From assembly GCA_903875575.1 (NCBI GenBank), contig CAIQWJ010000103.1:1-46766 (forward strand): a stretch of DNA of 46,766 bases. The letters run 5' to 3'. Position 1 is the first letter of the stretch. Each line of letters opens with the position of its first letter. This DNA comes from an uncultured Acidobacteriia bacterium. GTDB lineage: Bacteria; Acidobacteriota; Terriglobia; Bryobacterales; Bryobacteraceae. The notes beneath the pieces were generated by a model. The model ran no database searches. It worked only from the letters and a program-made list of their open reading frames with translations, and was not told the DNA's origin. Both the position numbers and the translations under genes were made by a program. Of this stretch, positions 1 to 7,623 are shown piece by piece.

Positions 1-106
1 AAGCGTTCGTCCGTATTCAGGATACTTTGTATTGCAAAGTCGCTTAGAACTCGGAATCCGGCCGCCGTTCACCAAGCCAGCCTGAAGGTCCGGCTACGGT
101 CGGTTT

Positions 107-607
107 TTGCAAATTTGGGACTTCTGCCACGGGCTGCTAGCAGGATGCGGCCAAACACACTCGATGACGTTGGGCGATTTCGGCGATTTTATCGCAGGCG
201 CAGGCGATGCAGTGTTCGTGGGCCTTAGTCATCTCATCAGGAAGCACCTGCCTGGCGGCGACCCCCGAAACCTTTGTTCCTCGTATTACCGCGCCGGCGC
301 AAAGGCAGCGCTTGTCATTGGGGGTGCGCGGTTGACGTACGCTGGACTGGCTAAAGGACTTCCGCTCGCCTATGATACCGCAGAGGAGGTATTCGCGGCG
401 CGGAATGTTCTGAAGCAAACCTTCCGGTTGGATACATTCCCGAACTCGCGTGTCTATACGTGGGAGCAAATAACGACGAAATACGGAGGCGATTCGGCAA
501 AAATCATCGCGGCTGCGACGCGGACCAATCCCATGGTCAATGCTGCAGGCGCCGCGTCTGTTGTCGGATCGGTCGTAAATCTCGGCGCGGGTGGCTGTCA
601 TGAATAG
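107..607 (+). CDS. Orphan Rhs C-terminal tip (pre-toxin linker plus tip), no core attached
   Basis: The frame opens at TTG 107, with an alternative ATG at 164, after an in-frame TGA at 83-85. The segment GDFGDFIAGAGDAV, then a Cys in NLCSSYY and a Gly/Ala-rich stretch, resembles the linker that follows the DPxG end of the Rhs core in polymorphic toxins. The roughly 70 residues after it would be the effector tip; I recognise no catalytic motif there. There is no Rhs core in the 106 bases upstream, so this looks like a displaced tip that would need recombination to be expressed as part of an Rhs protein. Its stop overlaps the ATG at 600 of the next gene by eight bases. The short open stretch 2-85 to its left could be the end of another gene but is too short to judge. 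Confidence 0.5.
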   Translation: MQIWDFCHGLLAGCGQTHSMTLGDFGDFIAGAGDAVFVGLSHLIRKHLPGGDPRNLCSSYYRAGAKAALVIGGARLTYAGLAKGLPLAYDTAEEVFAARNVLKQTFRLDTFPNSRVYTWEQITTKYGGDSAKIIAAATRTNPMVNAAGAASVVGSVVNLGAGGCHE

Positions 608-839
608 CAGCCAAGTACATCTAAGGCGGTTGTGTCTGAAGCTCACATGTGTTGTTGCCGTGTTGTTTAAATCGTTTCTGGTTTTCAGATTCCCGTTGCT
701 TCTCGCCATTTCAGACAAAGGCCCTTGCGCTTCATTGGCGGCCACTTGGTTGTCGGCACGCCGGGCAATTCGGTTGCCCGCAAGCTCCGTGGCGAATGAT
801 CCAGCAACCGCCTTTAGCCATACCATGGAATCCCATTGA
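600..839 (+). CDS. Small hydrophobic protein overlapping Rhs tip and next gene
   Basis: This is a 79-residue frame from ATG 600. One hydrophobic stretch (about residues 13-37, LKLTCVVAVLFKSFLVF and on) could be a membrane segment. It overlaps the preceding tip by eight bases, and its TGA overlaps the ATG of the next gene (TGATG at 837-841). This tight packing argues for translation of all three. No family is recognised. By position it could be part of an immunity set for the tip, but no ribosome-binding site is convincing and composition is not decisive. It could also be a chance frame between two real genes. Confidence 0.35.
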   Translation: MNSSQVHLRRLCLKLTCVVAVLFKSFLVFRFPLLLAISDKGPCASLAATWLSARRAIRLPASSVANDPATAFSHTMESH

Positions 840-1141
840 TGCGACTATACGAAATACGTGACGCTGAAGGCAGGGTGTTTGCCTTTGAGCTTGACAACAG
901 TTCCGTTGGAAGATCACGTGTGCTTGAGACGATTGCAACGGTGCCTGGCGCGCGTATTAAGAGAAAGCCGAAACTGTTTTCCTGGCTTCGGGAGGAAGTC
1001 TTCTGTGAATTCGAGGTCGATGGCATCGATTTCGTTGCTTGGGAACCCTTCGGAGACAACTCACGGTACTGGATTGGCCCCGAACCAGCTCGATGGACTC
1101 CACAGATTGAGCCCGTTCGGGAAGCTTTTGTTCGCGCATGA
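839..1141 (+). CDS. Small soluble protein, candidate Rhs immunity protein
   Basis: This 100-residue protein starts at ATG 839 (TTG 836 is in frame just before it) and overlaps the upstream stop by one base. Its middle carries EVFCEFEVDGIDFVAWEPFG followed by DNSRYWIGP. I associate this phrase with small conserved proteins found beside Rhs genes, without a named function. It has no signal peptide and no membrane segment, so it would act in the cytoplasm. Position directly downstream of an Rhs tip is the classic place for an immunity gene. It ends 22 bases before the next Rhs core begins, so it closes the first tip cassette. Function as immunity is inferred. Confidence 0.55.
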   Translation: MRLYEIRDAEGRVFAFELDNSSVGRSRVLETIATVPGARIKRKPKLFSWLREEVFCEFEVDGIDFVAWEPFGDNSRYWIGPEPARWTPQIEPVREAFVRA

Positions 1142-1163
1142 CGGCCAAATTTGCGGGCCTTGG

Positions 1164-2660
1164 CGACTGACTGGCGCCGCCGAGACGGGCGGAGCCGGCT
1201 GGACGCAGAATTATGGTTACGATGTGCTGGGGAATCGCTGGGTGACGACCAACACGAATTTGCCGACGCTTTCGCTGGAGACGCCTGTGGCTTCGACAGC
1301 GTATTCGTCGACGGTGCCGAACCGGCTGGCGGGGTGGTCCTACGATTTGAACGGAAACGTGATGCAGGCGGGAGGTACGGCGCGGAATTTCACGTATGAT
1401 GCCGAGAACCGGCAGGTGACGGCGAATCTGAACGGGGCGGTGTCGAATTATTCTTACGATGGCAACGGGCTGCGCGTGAGCAAGGTGGCGGGCGGGCAGA
1501 CTACTACTTACGTTTATGACGCCTGGGGGAATTTAGGGGCGGAGTATTCGACGGTGATCGAGGCGAGCGCGTGCGGGACGCCGACTTGTTATGTGGCGGC
1601 GGATCATTTGGGATCGACGCGGATGCTGATGGATAGCGCGGGGTCGAGTACGGTGCGGCGATACGATTATCTGCCGTTTGGGCAGGAGATATTGGTGCAG
1701 TCGGGGGTTGCGACGCGGACGGTGGCGCAGGGATATCTGGCGACGGCGGACGATACGGAGCCGAAGTTTACGGGGCAGCAGCGGGATGCGGATACGGGGC
1801 TGGATTGGTTCCAGGTGCGGCATATGAGCGGGGCGGCGGGGAGATTTCAGAGCGTGGATCCGGGGAATGCCGGGGCGAATGCGGGAGATCCGCAGACGTG
1901 GAATGGGTATTCGTATGTGGGGAATAATCCGTTGAGTTTTACGGATCCGAGCGGTGAGAGTTGGTGGAGTACGCTGTTGGGGATTGGGCTGGATGTGGCG
2001 GGATTCTTCACGGGTGGTAGCAGCACGGTCTTGGGAACGATTCTCATGACCGGCGGCACTATCGCGGCGGGAACTGGCACCGCCGGACATATCATCGATG
2101 CCCTCGCTGGAGCTGCAAATGTTGGCGTTTACGGCGGAGGGGGGACGGGAGGTGGCAATACTGGCGGAGTCTACGGCGGGGGAAGCTCGGGCTCTGTCGT
2201 CTTCAACGTTATCCAAGTTCAGGCTAGTGCGCCTAGCCTGCCAATGGCGTATGGCATAGTGACTTGGGATGTGGCCCGTGCATACTTGATGCAGTCCGGT
2301 GCCATGGCCCGAATAATAAAAAAACTTGAAGCATCAAAAACTGTTTATCACATCGTTCTCAATAAGGGCGAGACGGATGATTTTGAGTCAGAGATTAATA
2401 CGATAAGGTGGGATCCGACAGCGGCTCTCAAGTGTACGACGGGTGGCACCATGTCGCCGGCTCTCGCGCTCGGCCATGAGTTGGCTCACGCCCTTGGTCC
2501 ATTGAGCCCTTGGTCCTATGCGCCGGGAGGTTACGATACCCTCGAAGAGCGGCGGGTGATACAAGGTCCTGAACGCGCAGCCGCTCGATCTTTGGGAGAG
2601 TGCACCAGGAACAACCACAGAGGGGAGATCTTTCATGTACCGAGTCCTGTCTCGCGCTAG
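1164..2660 (+). CDS. 5'-truncated Rhs core with C-terminal M91-like zinc metallopeptidase tip
   Basis: Rhs homology begins abruptly at RLTGAAETGG (1164) with no start codon or ribosome-binding site. The frame runs to 2660 (498 residues). The core shows YD-type repeats (YDAENRQVTANLNG, YVYDAWGN), DHLGSTRML, YDYLPFGQE, KFTGQQRD and the closing GYSYVGNNPLSFTDPSG. A Gly-rich linker follows. The tip carries HELAH (codons from 2474) inside SPALALGHELAHALG, then an EERRVIQGPE block and GECTRNNHRG. These match the M91 (NleD-like) peptidases found at Rhs tips, where HExxH binds zinc. As a toxin it would cleave a protein in a rival cell. It is probably silent until joined to a full Rhs. The last 26 bases overlap the next gene, its likely immunity gene. 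Confidence 0.8.
   Translation, partial: RLTGAAETGGAGWTQNYGYDVLGNRWVTTNTNLPTLSLETPVASTAYSSTVPNRLAGWSYDLNGNVMQAGGTARNFTYDAENRQVTANLNGAVSNYSYDGNGLRVSKVAGGQTTTYVYDAWGNLGAEYSTVIEASACGTPTCYVAADHLGSTRMLMDSAGSSTVRRYDYLPFGQEILVQSGVATRTVAQGYLATADDTEPKFTGQQRDADTGLDWFQVRHMSGAAGRFQSVDPGNAGANAGDPQTWNGYSYVGNNPLSFTDPSGESWWSTLLGIGLDVAGFFTGGSSTVLGTILMTGGTIAAGTGTAGHIIDALAGAANVGVYGGGGTGGGNTGGVYGGGSSGSVVFNVIQVQASAPSLPMAYGIVTWDVARAYLMQSGAMARIIKKLEASKTVYHIVLNKGETDDFESEINTIRWDPTAALKCTTGGTMSPALALGHELAHALGPLSPWSYAPGGYDTLEERRVIQGPERAAARSLGECTRNNHRGEIFHVPSPVSR
1404..1457 (+). repeat. 54-bp direct repeat in Rhs core, copy 1
   Basis: The block from gagaaccggcaggtgacg to gaattattcttac is identical, base for base, to 4683-4736. 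It encodes ENRQVTANLNGAVSNYSY in both Rhs fragments. In this copy the Rhs frame continues past the block. Confidence 0.9.
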
Positions 2661-3171
2661 AGCTGCTTGGCCTTTTATTCGAGGATCAGGGGCGATAGGG
2701 GTTGGAAGTTTCGTCCGTTTGTCCGCCCTAGTCTTCGCGGTTTCGGCGTTTGCCCTCGTGCAGGGCAATAGCGCAGGACGAGGGGCGGATTTGGCTTCCC
2801 TGACCAGACTGATTAACGCGGGGCGCGTGCAATCCGTGGAAATCCTGTACGTACCCCCGACCGTGGTTCGCGCCGTGAACATGACCCCAGATGGCCTTCG
2901 AAAGGGCTACCGCTACAAAATCATTATCCAGGACTTTGCCGGTTCCAAGGCGTCGTTGGAATTGGCGTCCGCGCTTGGACGGACTGAAGTGCACGAAACA
3001 GGGGAGTCGGCAGACGTGACGTTTGGGGTAGTCTTCAGAGTTACCGGCGGCAGCGTTCGGGAAGTCTATATGGATGGATTTGGGCGTTTGGGGCTGATCG
3101 ACGGTTCGGCGGTGAGTTTCAAGGGTAAATTGTATGAATGGTTGCATGACATGACGGCGCCATTGAAATAG
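2635..3171 (+). CDS. Candidate immunity protein for the M91-like Rhs tip
   Basis: This is a 178-residue protein with a good ribosome-binding site (GGGGAG about eight bases before ATG 2635). It overlaps the toxin frame by 26 bases, which implies coupled expression. Residues 28-46 (VRLSALVFAVSAFALVQG) form a signal peptide or membrane anchor, placing the rest in the periplasm or on the inner membrane. The C-terminal two-thirds is a mixed polar domain (ADVTFGVVFRVTGG, FKGKLYEWLHD) of no family I recognise. Immunity is inferred from position only. Periplasmic placement would be unusual for protection against a cytoplasmic peptidase and is worth testing. Confidence 0.6.
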   Translation: MYRVLSRARAAWPFIRGSGAIGVGSFVRLSALVFAVSAFALVQGNSAGRGADLASLTRLINAGRVQSVEILYVPPTVVRAVNMTPDGLRKGYRYKIIIQDFAGSKASLELASALGRTEVHETGESADVTFGVVFRVTGGSVREVYMDGFGRLGLIDGSAVSFKGKLYEWLHDMTAPLK

Positions 3172-3211
3172 CCGGCCCTTGTGGCAACTGAGGCGAAAGG
3201 CGGATGCAACT

Positions 3212-4067
3212 ATGCGGTTCTCGCTCGGTAACAGAAATTCGCTCTATTCGTTCGAAGCCTGCGTGATCGAAGCAATAAGATCGCGTCTTGATCCTGAGGC
3301 GGCGACTCGGCTTCAAGCTCAAATCGATAGTATCAACAAGGTGCAGCGACTCACTGATGGAAAGGAAGTGGACCTTTACCGCGTTGCTCATGGCAAACCT
3401 TCTTTCGATGATAGTTTGCGATTTCCTCAAGGGGAAGAGGAAGCCCTTCTCGGGACAGTACATCTGACTCATCCAGGGAATCCGGTGACATTAAAAGCGG
3501 AGGCGTGGCTTGTTAGCGGGCGGCTGTTCTCGTTGGTGTTCGACAAGCCGCCTAAGCAATTCTTCGCCGGATACGCTCTTGATGCAGTTCGACCCGGAGT
3601 TAAGGACGTCACAGTGTGGATGGACCCGATGCGTGGGCGACCGAAGGGCGACGAAGTCCCGGTGGACCCAGGTACACTCACGGGCTGGATGCGGGAGCTT
3701 TCTATCAGTGGCCAGCTCACGGACACACGAGCCCCGCTCGTCGGACCGCAGCGAGCAGCACTTATTGCGCAAATCGACGCACAACTACCGCCCGACTATC
3801 TGGAACTCATTGAACAGATGGATGGTGCGCGGACTGGAAAATGCAGGATTCACGGCTTAACGAGTGTTCGGAAGGTGGTGCAGGATGATGATAATTTCTC
3901 ATAATTTCTACATCCTTGCTGAAGATGATGGCGGCGCGTTGGCGGTGAAGGACGGCAGCAGGGACGGAACGTTGTACAGGCTGTCCTACGAACGGGATGA
4001 CGTACAGTCGATCAATCAATCCTTCAAGACAGCTCTGTTTGAGTTTTGGTCCCAGGCTTCGACATGA
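3212..4067 (+). pseudogene. SMI1/KNR4 (SUKH)-type protein broken by a 10-bp duplication
   Basis: Start ATG 3212 has AAAGGCGG upstream (TTG 3179 is an alternative). The first frame ends in TAA at 3902-3904. Removing one copy of the tandem ATAATTTCTc/ATAATTTCTa at 3891-3910 restores a single frame that reads QDDDNFYILAEDDGG and runs to TGA 4065. The restored C-terminus (LPPDYLELIEQMDG, NFYILAEDDGGALAVKDGS, TLYRLSYERDD) matches the SUKH superfamily, widely used as immunity proteins against Rhs and contact-dependent toxins. The N-terminal 150 residues, with LVSGRLFSLVFDKPPKQF, are a separate domain I cannot name. As it stands the product lacks the second half of the SUKH domain. A sequencing error is the alternative explanation. 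Confidence 0.75.
3891..3910. repeat. 10-bp tandem duplication causing a frameshift
   Basis: ATAATTTCTC is followed directly by ATAATTTCTA. Nine of ten bases match and the length is not a multiple of three, so the second copy shifts the SUKH reading frame. It is the size expected from replication slippage. Confidence 0.85.
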
Positions 4068-4079
4068 ACTAAAGCTCAC

Positions 4080-4739
4080 GTCGGTGATGTTACCGGCGGC
4101 GGGAATTATGCGACTGCGGTGTATAAAGCGTCCGGCGCGATATCGACGATGGCGATGGGCAACGGGGCTACGCAGACGTATACGTGGAATGATCGGGTGC
4201 AGCCTACGGGGTTGACGGTTACGGGGGCGGCGACAGGGAATCCGCAGTTGCTCGGGCTGAGTTTTTATCCTTGCGCAAGTTCGGCGACTTGGTGCACGAC
4301 CGGCAATAATGGCAATTTGAGGTCGCAGACGATTGCGATACCGGGGTTGAGTTTGACGCAGAGCTACAGTTACGATCATCTAAACAGATTGACGGGCGCT
4401 GCCGAGACGGGCGGGGCGGACTGGACTCAGAATTACGGTTACGACATGACTGGGAATCGGTGGGTGGCTACGAACAGCGGATTGCCGTCGTTAACGAACT
4501 CTACCCCGCAGGCCCAGGGCTGGTTCGATGTGTGCAGTGGAGGCAGCGGCGCGGCGTGCACGGGCGGGGCGTGGCTGGCCAGCGCAAAGAATCAGGTCTT
4601 GCCTTCGCAGGGTTGGAATTACGATCTGGCGGGGAATACGCTACAAGCCGGGTCGTCGGCGCTGATGTTTACGTACGATGCGGAGAACCGGCAGGTGACG
4701 GCGAATCTGAACGGGGCGGTGTCGAATTATTCTTACTAG
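4080..4739 (+). pseudogene. Rhs core fragment truncated at both ends
   Basis: An open frame of about 220 codons with Rhs/YD character (YKASGAISTMAMGNG, YDHLNRLTGAAETGG, YDMTGNRWVATN, WNYDLAGNTLQAG) begins 12 bases after the SUKH stop. It ends with a TAG immediately after NYSY (4737-4739). It has no start signal, no DPxG end and no tip. RLTGAAETGG through NGAVSNYSY is closely similar to 1164-1457, apart from extra residues in the middle. The right breakpoint lies exactly at the end of the 54-bp block shared with the first fragment. It is best read as a leftover core segment that could serve as a homology patch for tip exchange. Confidence 0.75.
4683..4736 (+). repeat. 54-bp direct repeat in Rhs core, copy 2 (breakpoint)
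   Basis: This block is identical to 1404-1457. Here the Rhs homology stops at the last base of the block and is followed by TAGATTTGCGG, which is unrelated to the other copy. Confidence 0.9.
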
Positions 4740-4829
4740 ATTTGCGGCATGTCATCAGGAGGGCACTGAGGGGCCAATCGGCTGAGTGGGTGCAACGCCG
4801 CCAATCGCCTCGCGCCGAAAAGGATGAAC

Positions 4830-4856
4830 TGCAGGTCAGGGACATGCAGGTCAGGG
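4830..4856 (+). repeat. Short direct repeat after the Rhs fragment
   Basis: TGCAGGTCAGGG occurs at 4830-4841 and again at 4845-4856. It lies in the 171-base non-coding stretch (4740-4910) between the Rhs remnant and the next gene. No other feature was seen in that stretch. Confidence 0.6.
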
Positions 4857-4910
4857 CCCGTGCGTGAATAGACGTGGTCTGGTGCTCTCATTCCACGCTA
4901 CGATAGACCC

Positions 4911-5507
4911 ATGCGATTACTGCTATTGCCGACGGTCATTGTTGCCGTGACTTCCCTGCTCTCCGCGCAAAGTGCGGGTACCACCGTAACACCTGCGCCT
5001 CCGGCCATGACATTAACCATTCCGGGATTCCCGGATGGTGGCCAGATTCCCGTGAAATTCAGCCAGGCCGCGCCGGGTGTGGCACCGGGCGAGGGCACGT
5101 CGCCGGCGATGAGTTGGGCGAACGTTCCTGCCGGCACGCAGAGTTTCTTTCTCAACATGCACGACCTGGATCTGGCCCGTAATAAGACGACGGACGATCA
5201 GGCGCACTGGGTGCTTTGGAACATTCCGGCAACTGCGACGGGCCTGCCGGAAGGCGTGACAAAGGGGTCGCAACTGCCGGACGGGAGCTATCAGATCAGC
5301 GTTACCGGGCCGATGTACCGCGGGCCGGGCGCTGCCGCGAGCGGACCGTTGCACCACTATCTGTTTGAACTCTACGCGCTGGATACCAAGCTGGATGTGA
5401 AGCCGTCTGCGGATGCGTTCGAGACCCGCGCCAATGTGGTCAAGGCGATTCAGGGGCACATTTTGGGGAAAGCTGTTTATGGGGGGCTCTTTCGCAGGCC
5501 GCAATGA
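4911..5507 (+). CDS. Secreted YbhB/YbcL-type Raf kinase inhibitor-like (PEBP) protein
   Basis: This 198-residue protein starts at ATG 4911 with a signal peptide ending near SLLSAQS. The PEBP fold is shown by FPDGGQIPVKFSQ, the PAMSWANVPAGTQSF motif, the DD-x-AHWVLWNIP segment (about residues 99-108), GPMYRGPG and HHYLFELYALD. Bacterial members are small ligand-binding proteins of uncertain role, here probably periplasmic. A TACGAT hexamer ends six bases before the ATG and there is no Shine-Dalgarno, so the message is probably leaderless. The stop overlaps an upstream candidate ATG (5504) of the next gene. Confidence 0.9.
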   Translation: MRLLLLPTVIVAVTSLLSAQSAGTTVTPAPPAMTLTIPGFPDGGQIPVKFSQAAPGVAPGEGTSPAMSWANVPAGTQSFFLNMHDLDLARNKTTDDQAHWVLWNIPATATGLPEGVTKGSQLPDGSYQISVTGPMYRGPGAAASGPLHHYLFELYALDTKLDVKPSADAFETRANVVKAIQGHILGKAVYGGLFRRPQ

Positions 5508-5581
5508 CGACGGGAAAACCACGGAAAACAACCTGGCTCCAGCCCGGGATGTGGTATGAAAGTGAGATCGTGCCGTTAAGG

Positions 5582-7558
5582 ATGGTATCTCCCCTGCAAT
5601 TGAGAAGCGCGAGACTGTTCCTCTGGGTGCAGGCCGTGTCAATTGCCTGCTTCGCACAGTCTTACAGTATTTCCACGATTCCCGGTGCGGCCCCTCCACT
5701 GCAACCAGTCGCGGCGATTGACGTCGCGATTCACCCCGGTGCCCTTGCCGCCGGACCCGGCGGCGAACTCTACTTCGAAGCGGCAAACTGCATCTTTCAG
5801 CTCGCACGCGACGGCACTATCACTCGCATCGCCGGGTACGGACGCGCTACTCCCACAGGCGATGGCGGCTCCGCGCTGCTGGCCGGGGTTGCGCCCACGA
5901 GTCTCGCGCTCGACCCGGCGGGCAATCTCTATATCGCCGAATCCAGCCTGCACCGTATCCGCAGGATCTCGCGCGACGGTCGGATTGTGACGATTGCAGG
6001 CACCGGCCAAAGAGGTTTTTCCGGCGACGGCGGACCCGCTACCAGTGCCGCGCTCTCTGAACCTTCGGCCATTGCCGCTGACAAGACCGGCAATATCTAT
6101 GTCGCCGACACAGGCAACAATCGAATCCGCAGAGTCTCGGCTGACGGTACGATTATGACAATCGCCGGCGGCCCGGCGCAGAACGGGGAATTCAGCGGAA
6201 TTCATGCAATCACTCTGGATTCCGGGGGCAACCTGTTTGTCTCGGACGCGGGAACAAGAATCCGCCGGATCGATCCCCGTGGCGCTGTCTCCACTATCGC
6301 CGGAACGGGGACCTCCGGTTCCGCCGGCGACGGCGTTCCGGCCATCCGTGCCGAACTGACAAATGTGCAATCACTTGCCGCCGATTCGAAGGGCAACCTT
6401 TATCTTGCCGACTATGGTAGTAACCGCGTACGTCGCATATCTCCGGACGGCATCATTACAACAGTGGCGGGAACCGGCGCGCGGGGTTTTTCGGGTGACG
6501 GCGGACCTGCCAAAGCTGCGCAATTGGTTCCGACCGTAGTAGCCACAGATGCCACCGGCAACCTTTACATCACGGATGAGCCCGACAATAACCGGATTCG
6601 AAAAGTGACTCCGGATGGCATCATTCGGACGGTCGTCGGGAATGGAGATCCCGGCCGGCGAAGTTTCTACGGCTCTGTCGCACTCAACGCAACGCCGTTT
6701 GGCGTGGCCGTGGATGCTGCGGGAACCCTGTTCGTGGCGGACACTGGCTACCACCGAGTGAGGCGGATTTCGCGTGATGGCTCGGTGTCAATCATAGCGG
6801 GCAATGGAACTCCTGGCAACGCGGGAGACGGTGGGCCGGCCACGGCGGCGCAACTCGCTTTTCCGGCGGCGATCGCCCTCGATGTGGCCGGCAATCTCTA
6901 TATCACCGATCGCGACAATAATAACGTCCGGCGTGTCTCTGCCAATGGTGTGATCAACACCGTGGCCTCGGGCTTCAAGGCTCCCGCCGGGCTTGCGGTG
7001 GACAATGCAGGCAATGTCTATGTCGCGGATTCCGGCAACGATCGCCTCTGCAGGATAACGCCGCAGGGCCGGATGAATATCGTCGCAGGGGCCGAGGCGA
7101 AACTGAATCATCCCGTTGGCGTCGCCATCGGTACCGATGGGGCGCTATACATCAGCGACTATGCGAATCTGATTCGAAAGGTTGCGCCCCAAGGCACCAT
7201 CTCTGCTTTTGCTGGTACGGGCGATCAGGGATTCGCAGGCGATGACGGACCAGCGTCGGATGCCCGGTTCCGCTTTCCCTCCGGACTGGCGATTGGAGCA
7301 GACGGCAGTGTCTTCGTAGCGGATTCACTGAACAACTGCGTCCGGCGCATCTCGCCAACGGGCACTATCAACTCTGTGGCTGGTTGCGGCATCGCCACGG
7401 TTGGCGGCTTCCCGATTTACGCCGACTACGGCGACGGCGGACCCGCCAGTCAGGCCCGGTTAATGGGACCGGGCAGCATCGCCATCGATGGCGCGGGTAA
7501 GGTCTACGTTGCGGATGTCTATGACGCGGCGGTTCGGGTGCTGACGCCGCAACGGTGA
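5582..7558 (+). CDS. Secreted NHL-repeat protein, probable twin six-bladed propeller
   Basis: This is a protein of about 658 residues. I prefer ATG 5582 because it places a signal peptide at the N-terminus (LFLWVQAVSIACFAQS); ATG 5504, which overlaps the previous stop, and ATG 5549 are alternatives. The body is built of about twelve NHL units of the form GNLYIAD..NNRIRRVS.DG, many joined by AGTG..GFSGDGGPA linkers. Twelve units suit two six-bladed propellers in tandem. NHL propellers mostly bind ligands or partners. Secreted many-bladed versions are a hallmark of Solibacter-type genomes and their ligands are not known. No catalytic residues or cell-wall anchor were seen. Confidence 0.85.
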   Translation: MVSPLQLRSARLFLWVQAVSIACFAQSYSISTIPGAAPPLQPVAAIDVAIHPGALAAGPGGELYFEAANCIFQLARDGTITRIAGYGRATPTGDGGSALLAGVAPTSLALDPAGNLYIAESSLHRIRRISRDGRIVTIAGTGQRGFSGDGGPATSAALSEPSAIAADKTGNIYVADTGNNRIRRVSADGTIMTIAGGPAQNGEFSGIHAITLDSGGNLFVSDAGTRIRRIDPRGAVSTIAGTGTSGSAGDGVPAIRAELTNVQSLAADSKGNLYLADYGSNRVRRISPDGIITTVAGTGARGFSGDGGPAKAAQLVPTVVATDATGNLYITDEPDNNRIRKVTPDGIIRTVVGNGDPGRRSFYGSVALNATPFGVAVDAAGTLFVADTGYHRVRRISRDGSVSIIAGNGTPGNAGDGGPATAAQLAFPAAIALDVAGNLYITDRDNNNVRRVSANGVINTVASGFKAPAGLAVDNAGNVYVADSGNDRLCRITPQGRMNIVAGAEAKLNHPVGVAIGTDGALYISDYANLIRKVAPQGTISAFAGTGDQGFAGDDGPASDARFRFPSGLAIGADGSVFVADSLNNCVRRISPTGTINSVAGCGIATVGGFPIYADYGDGGPASQARLMGPGSIAIDGAGKVYVADVYDAAVRVLTPQR

Positions 7559-7623
7559 GGGCTGACGCTTTGGAATCGACCGCCCGGAGTCTGGAGACTT
7601 TGCTCTACACTACGCCGTCGATA

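Noticed and set aside
858-1163. Upstream extension of the M91-tipped Rhs frame
   Set aside because: The frame is open but lies out of register inside the 839-1141 gene and has no Rhs character before RLTGAAETGG.
5800-7550. Regularly repeated DNA suggesting a CRISPR or tandem array
   Set aside because: The periodicity comes from protein-level NHL repeats and varies at third codon positions.
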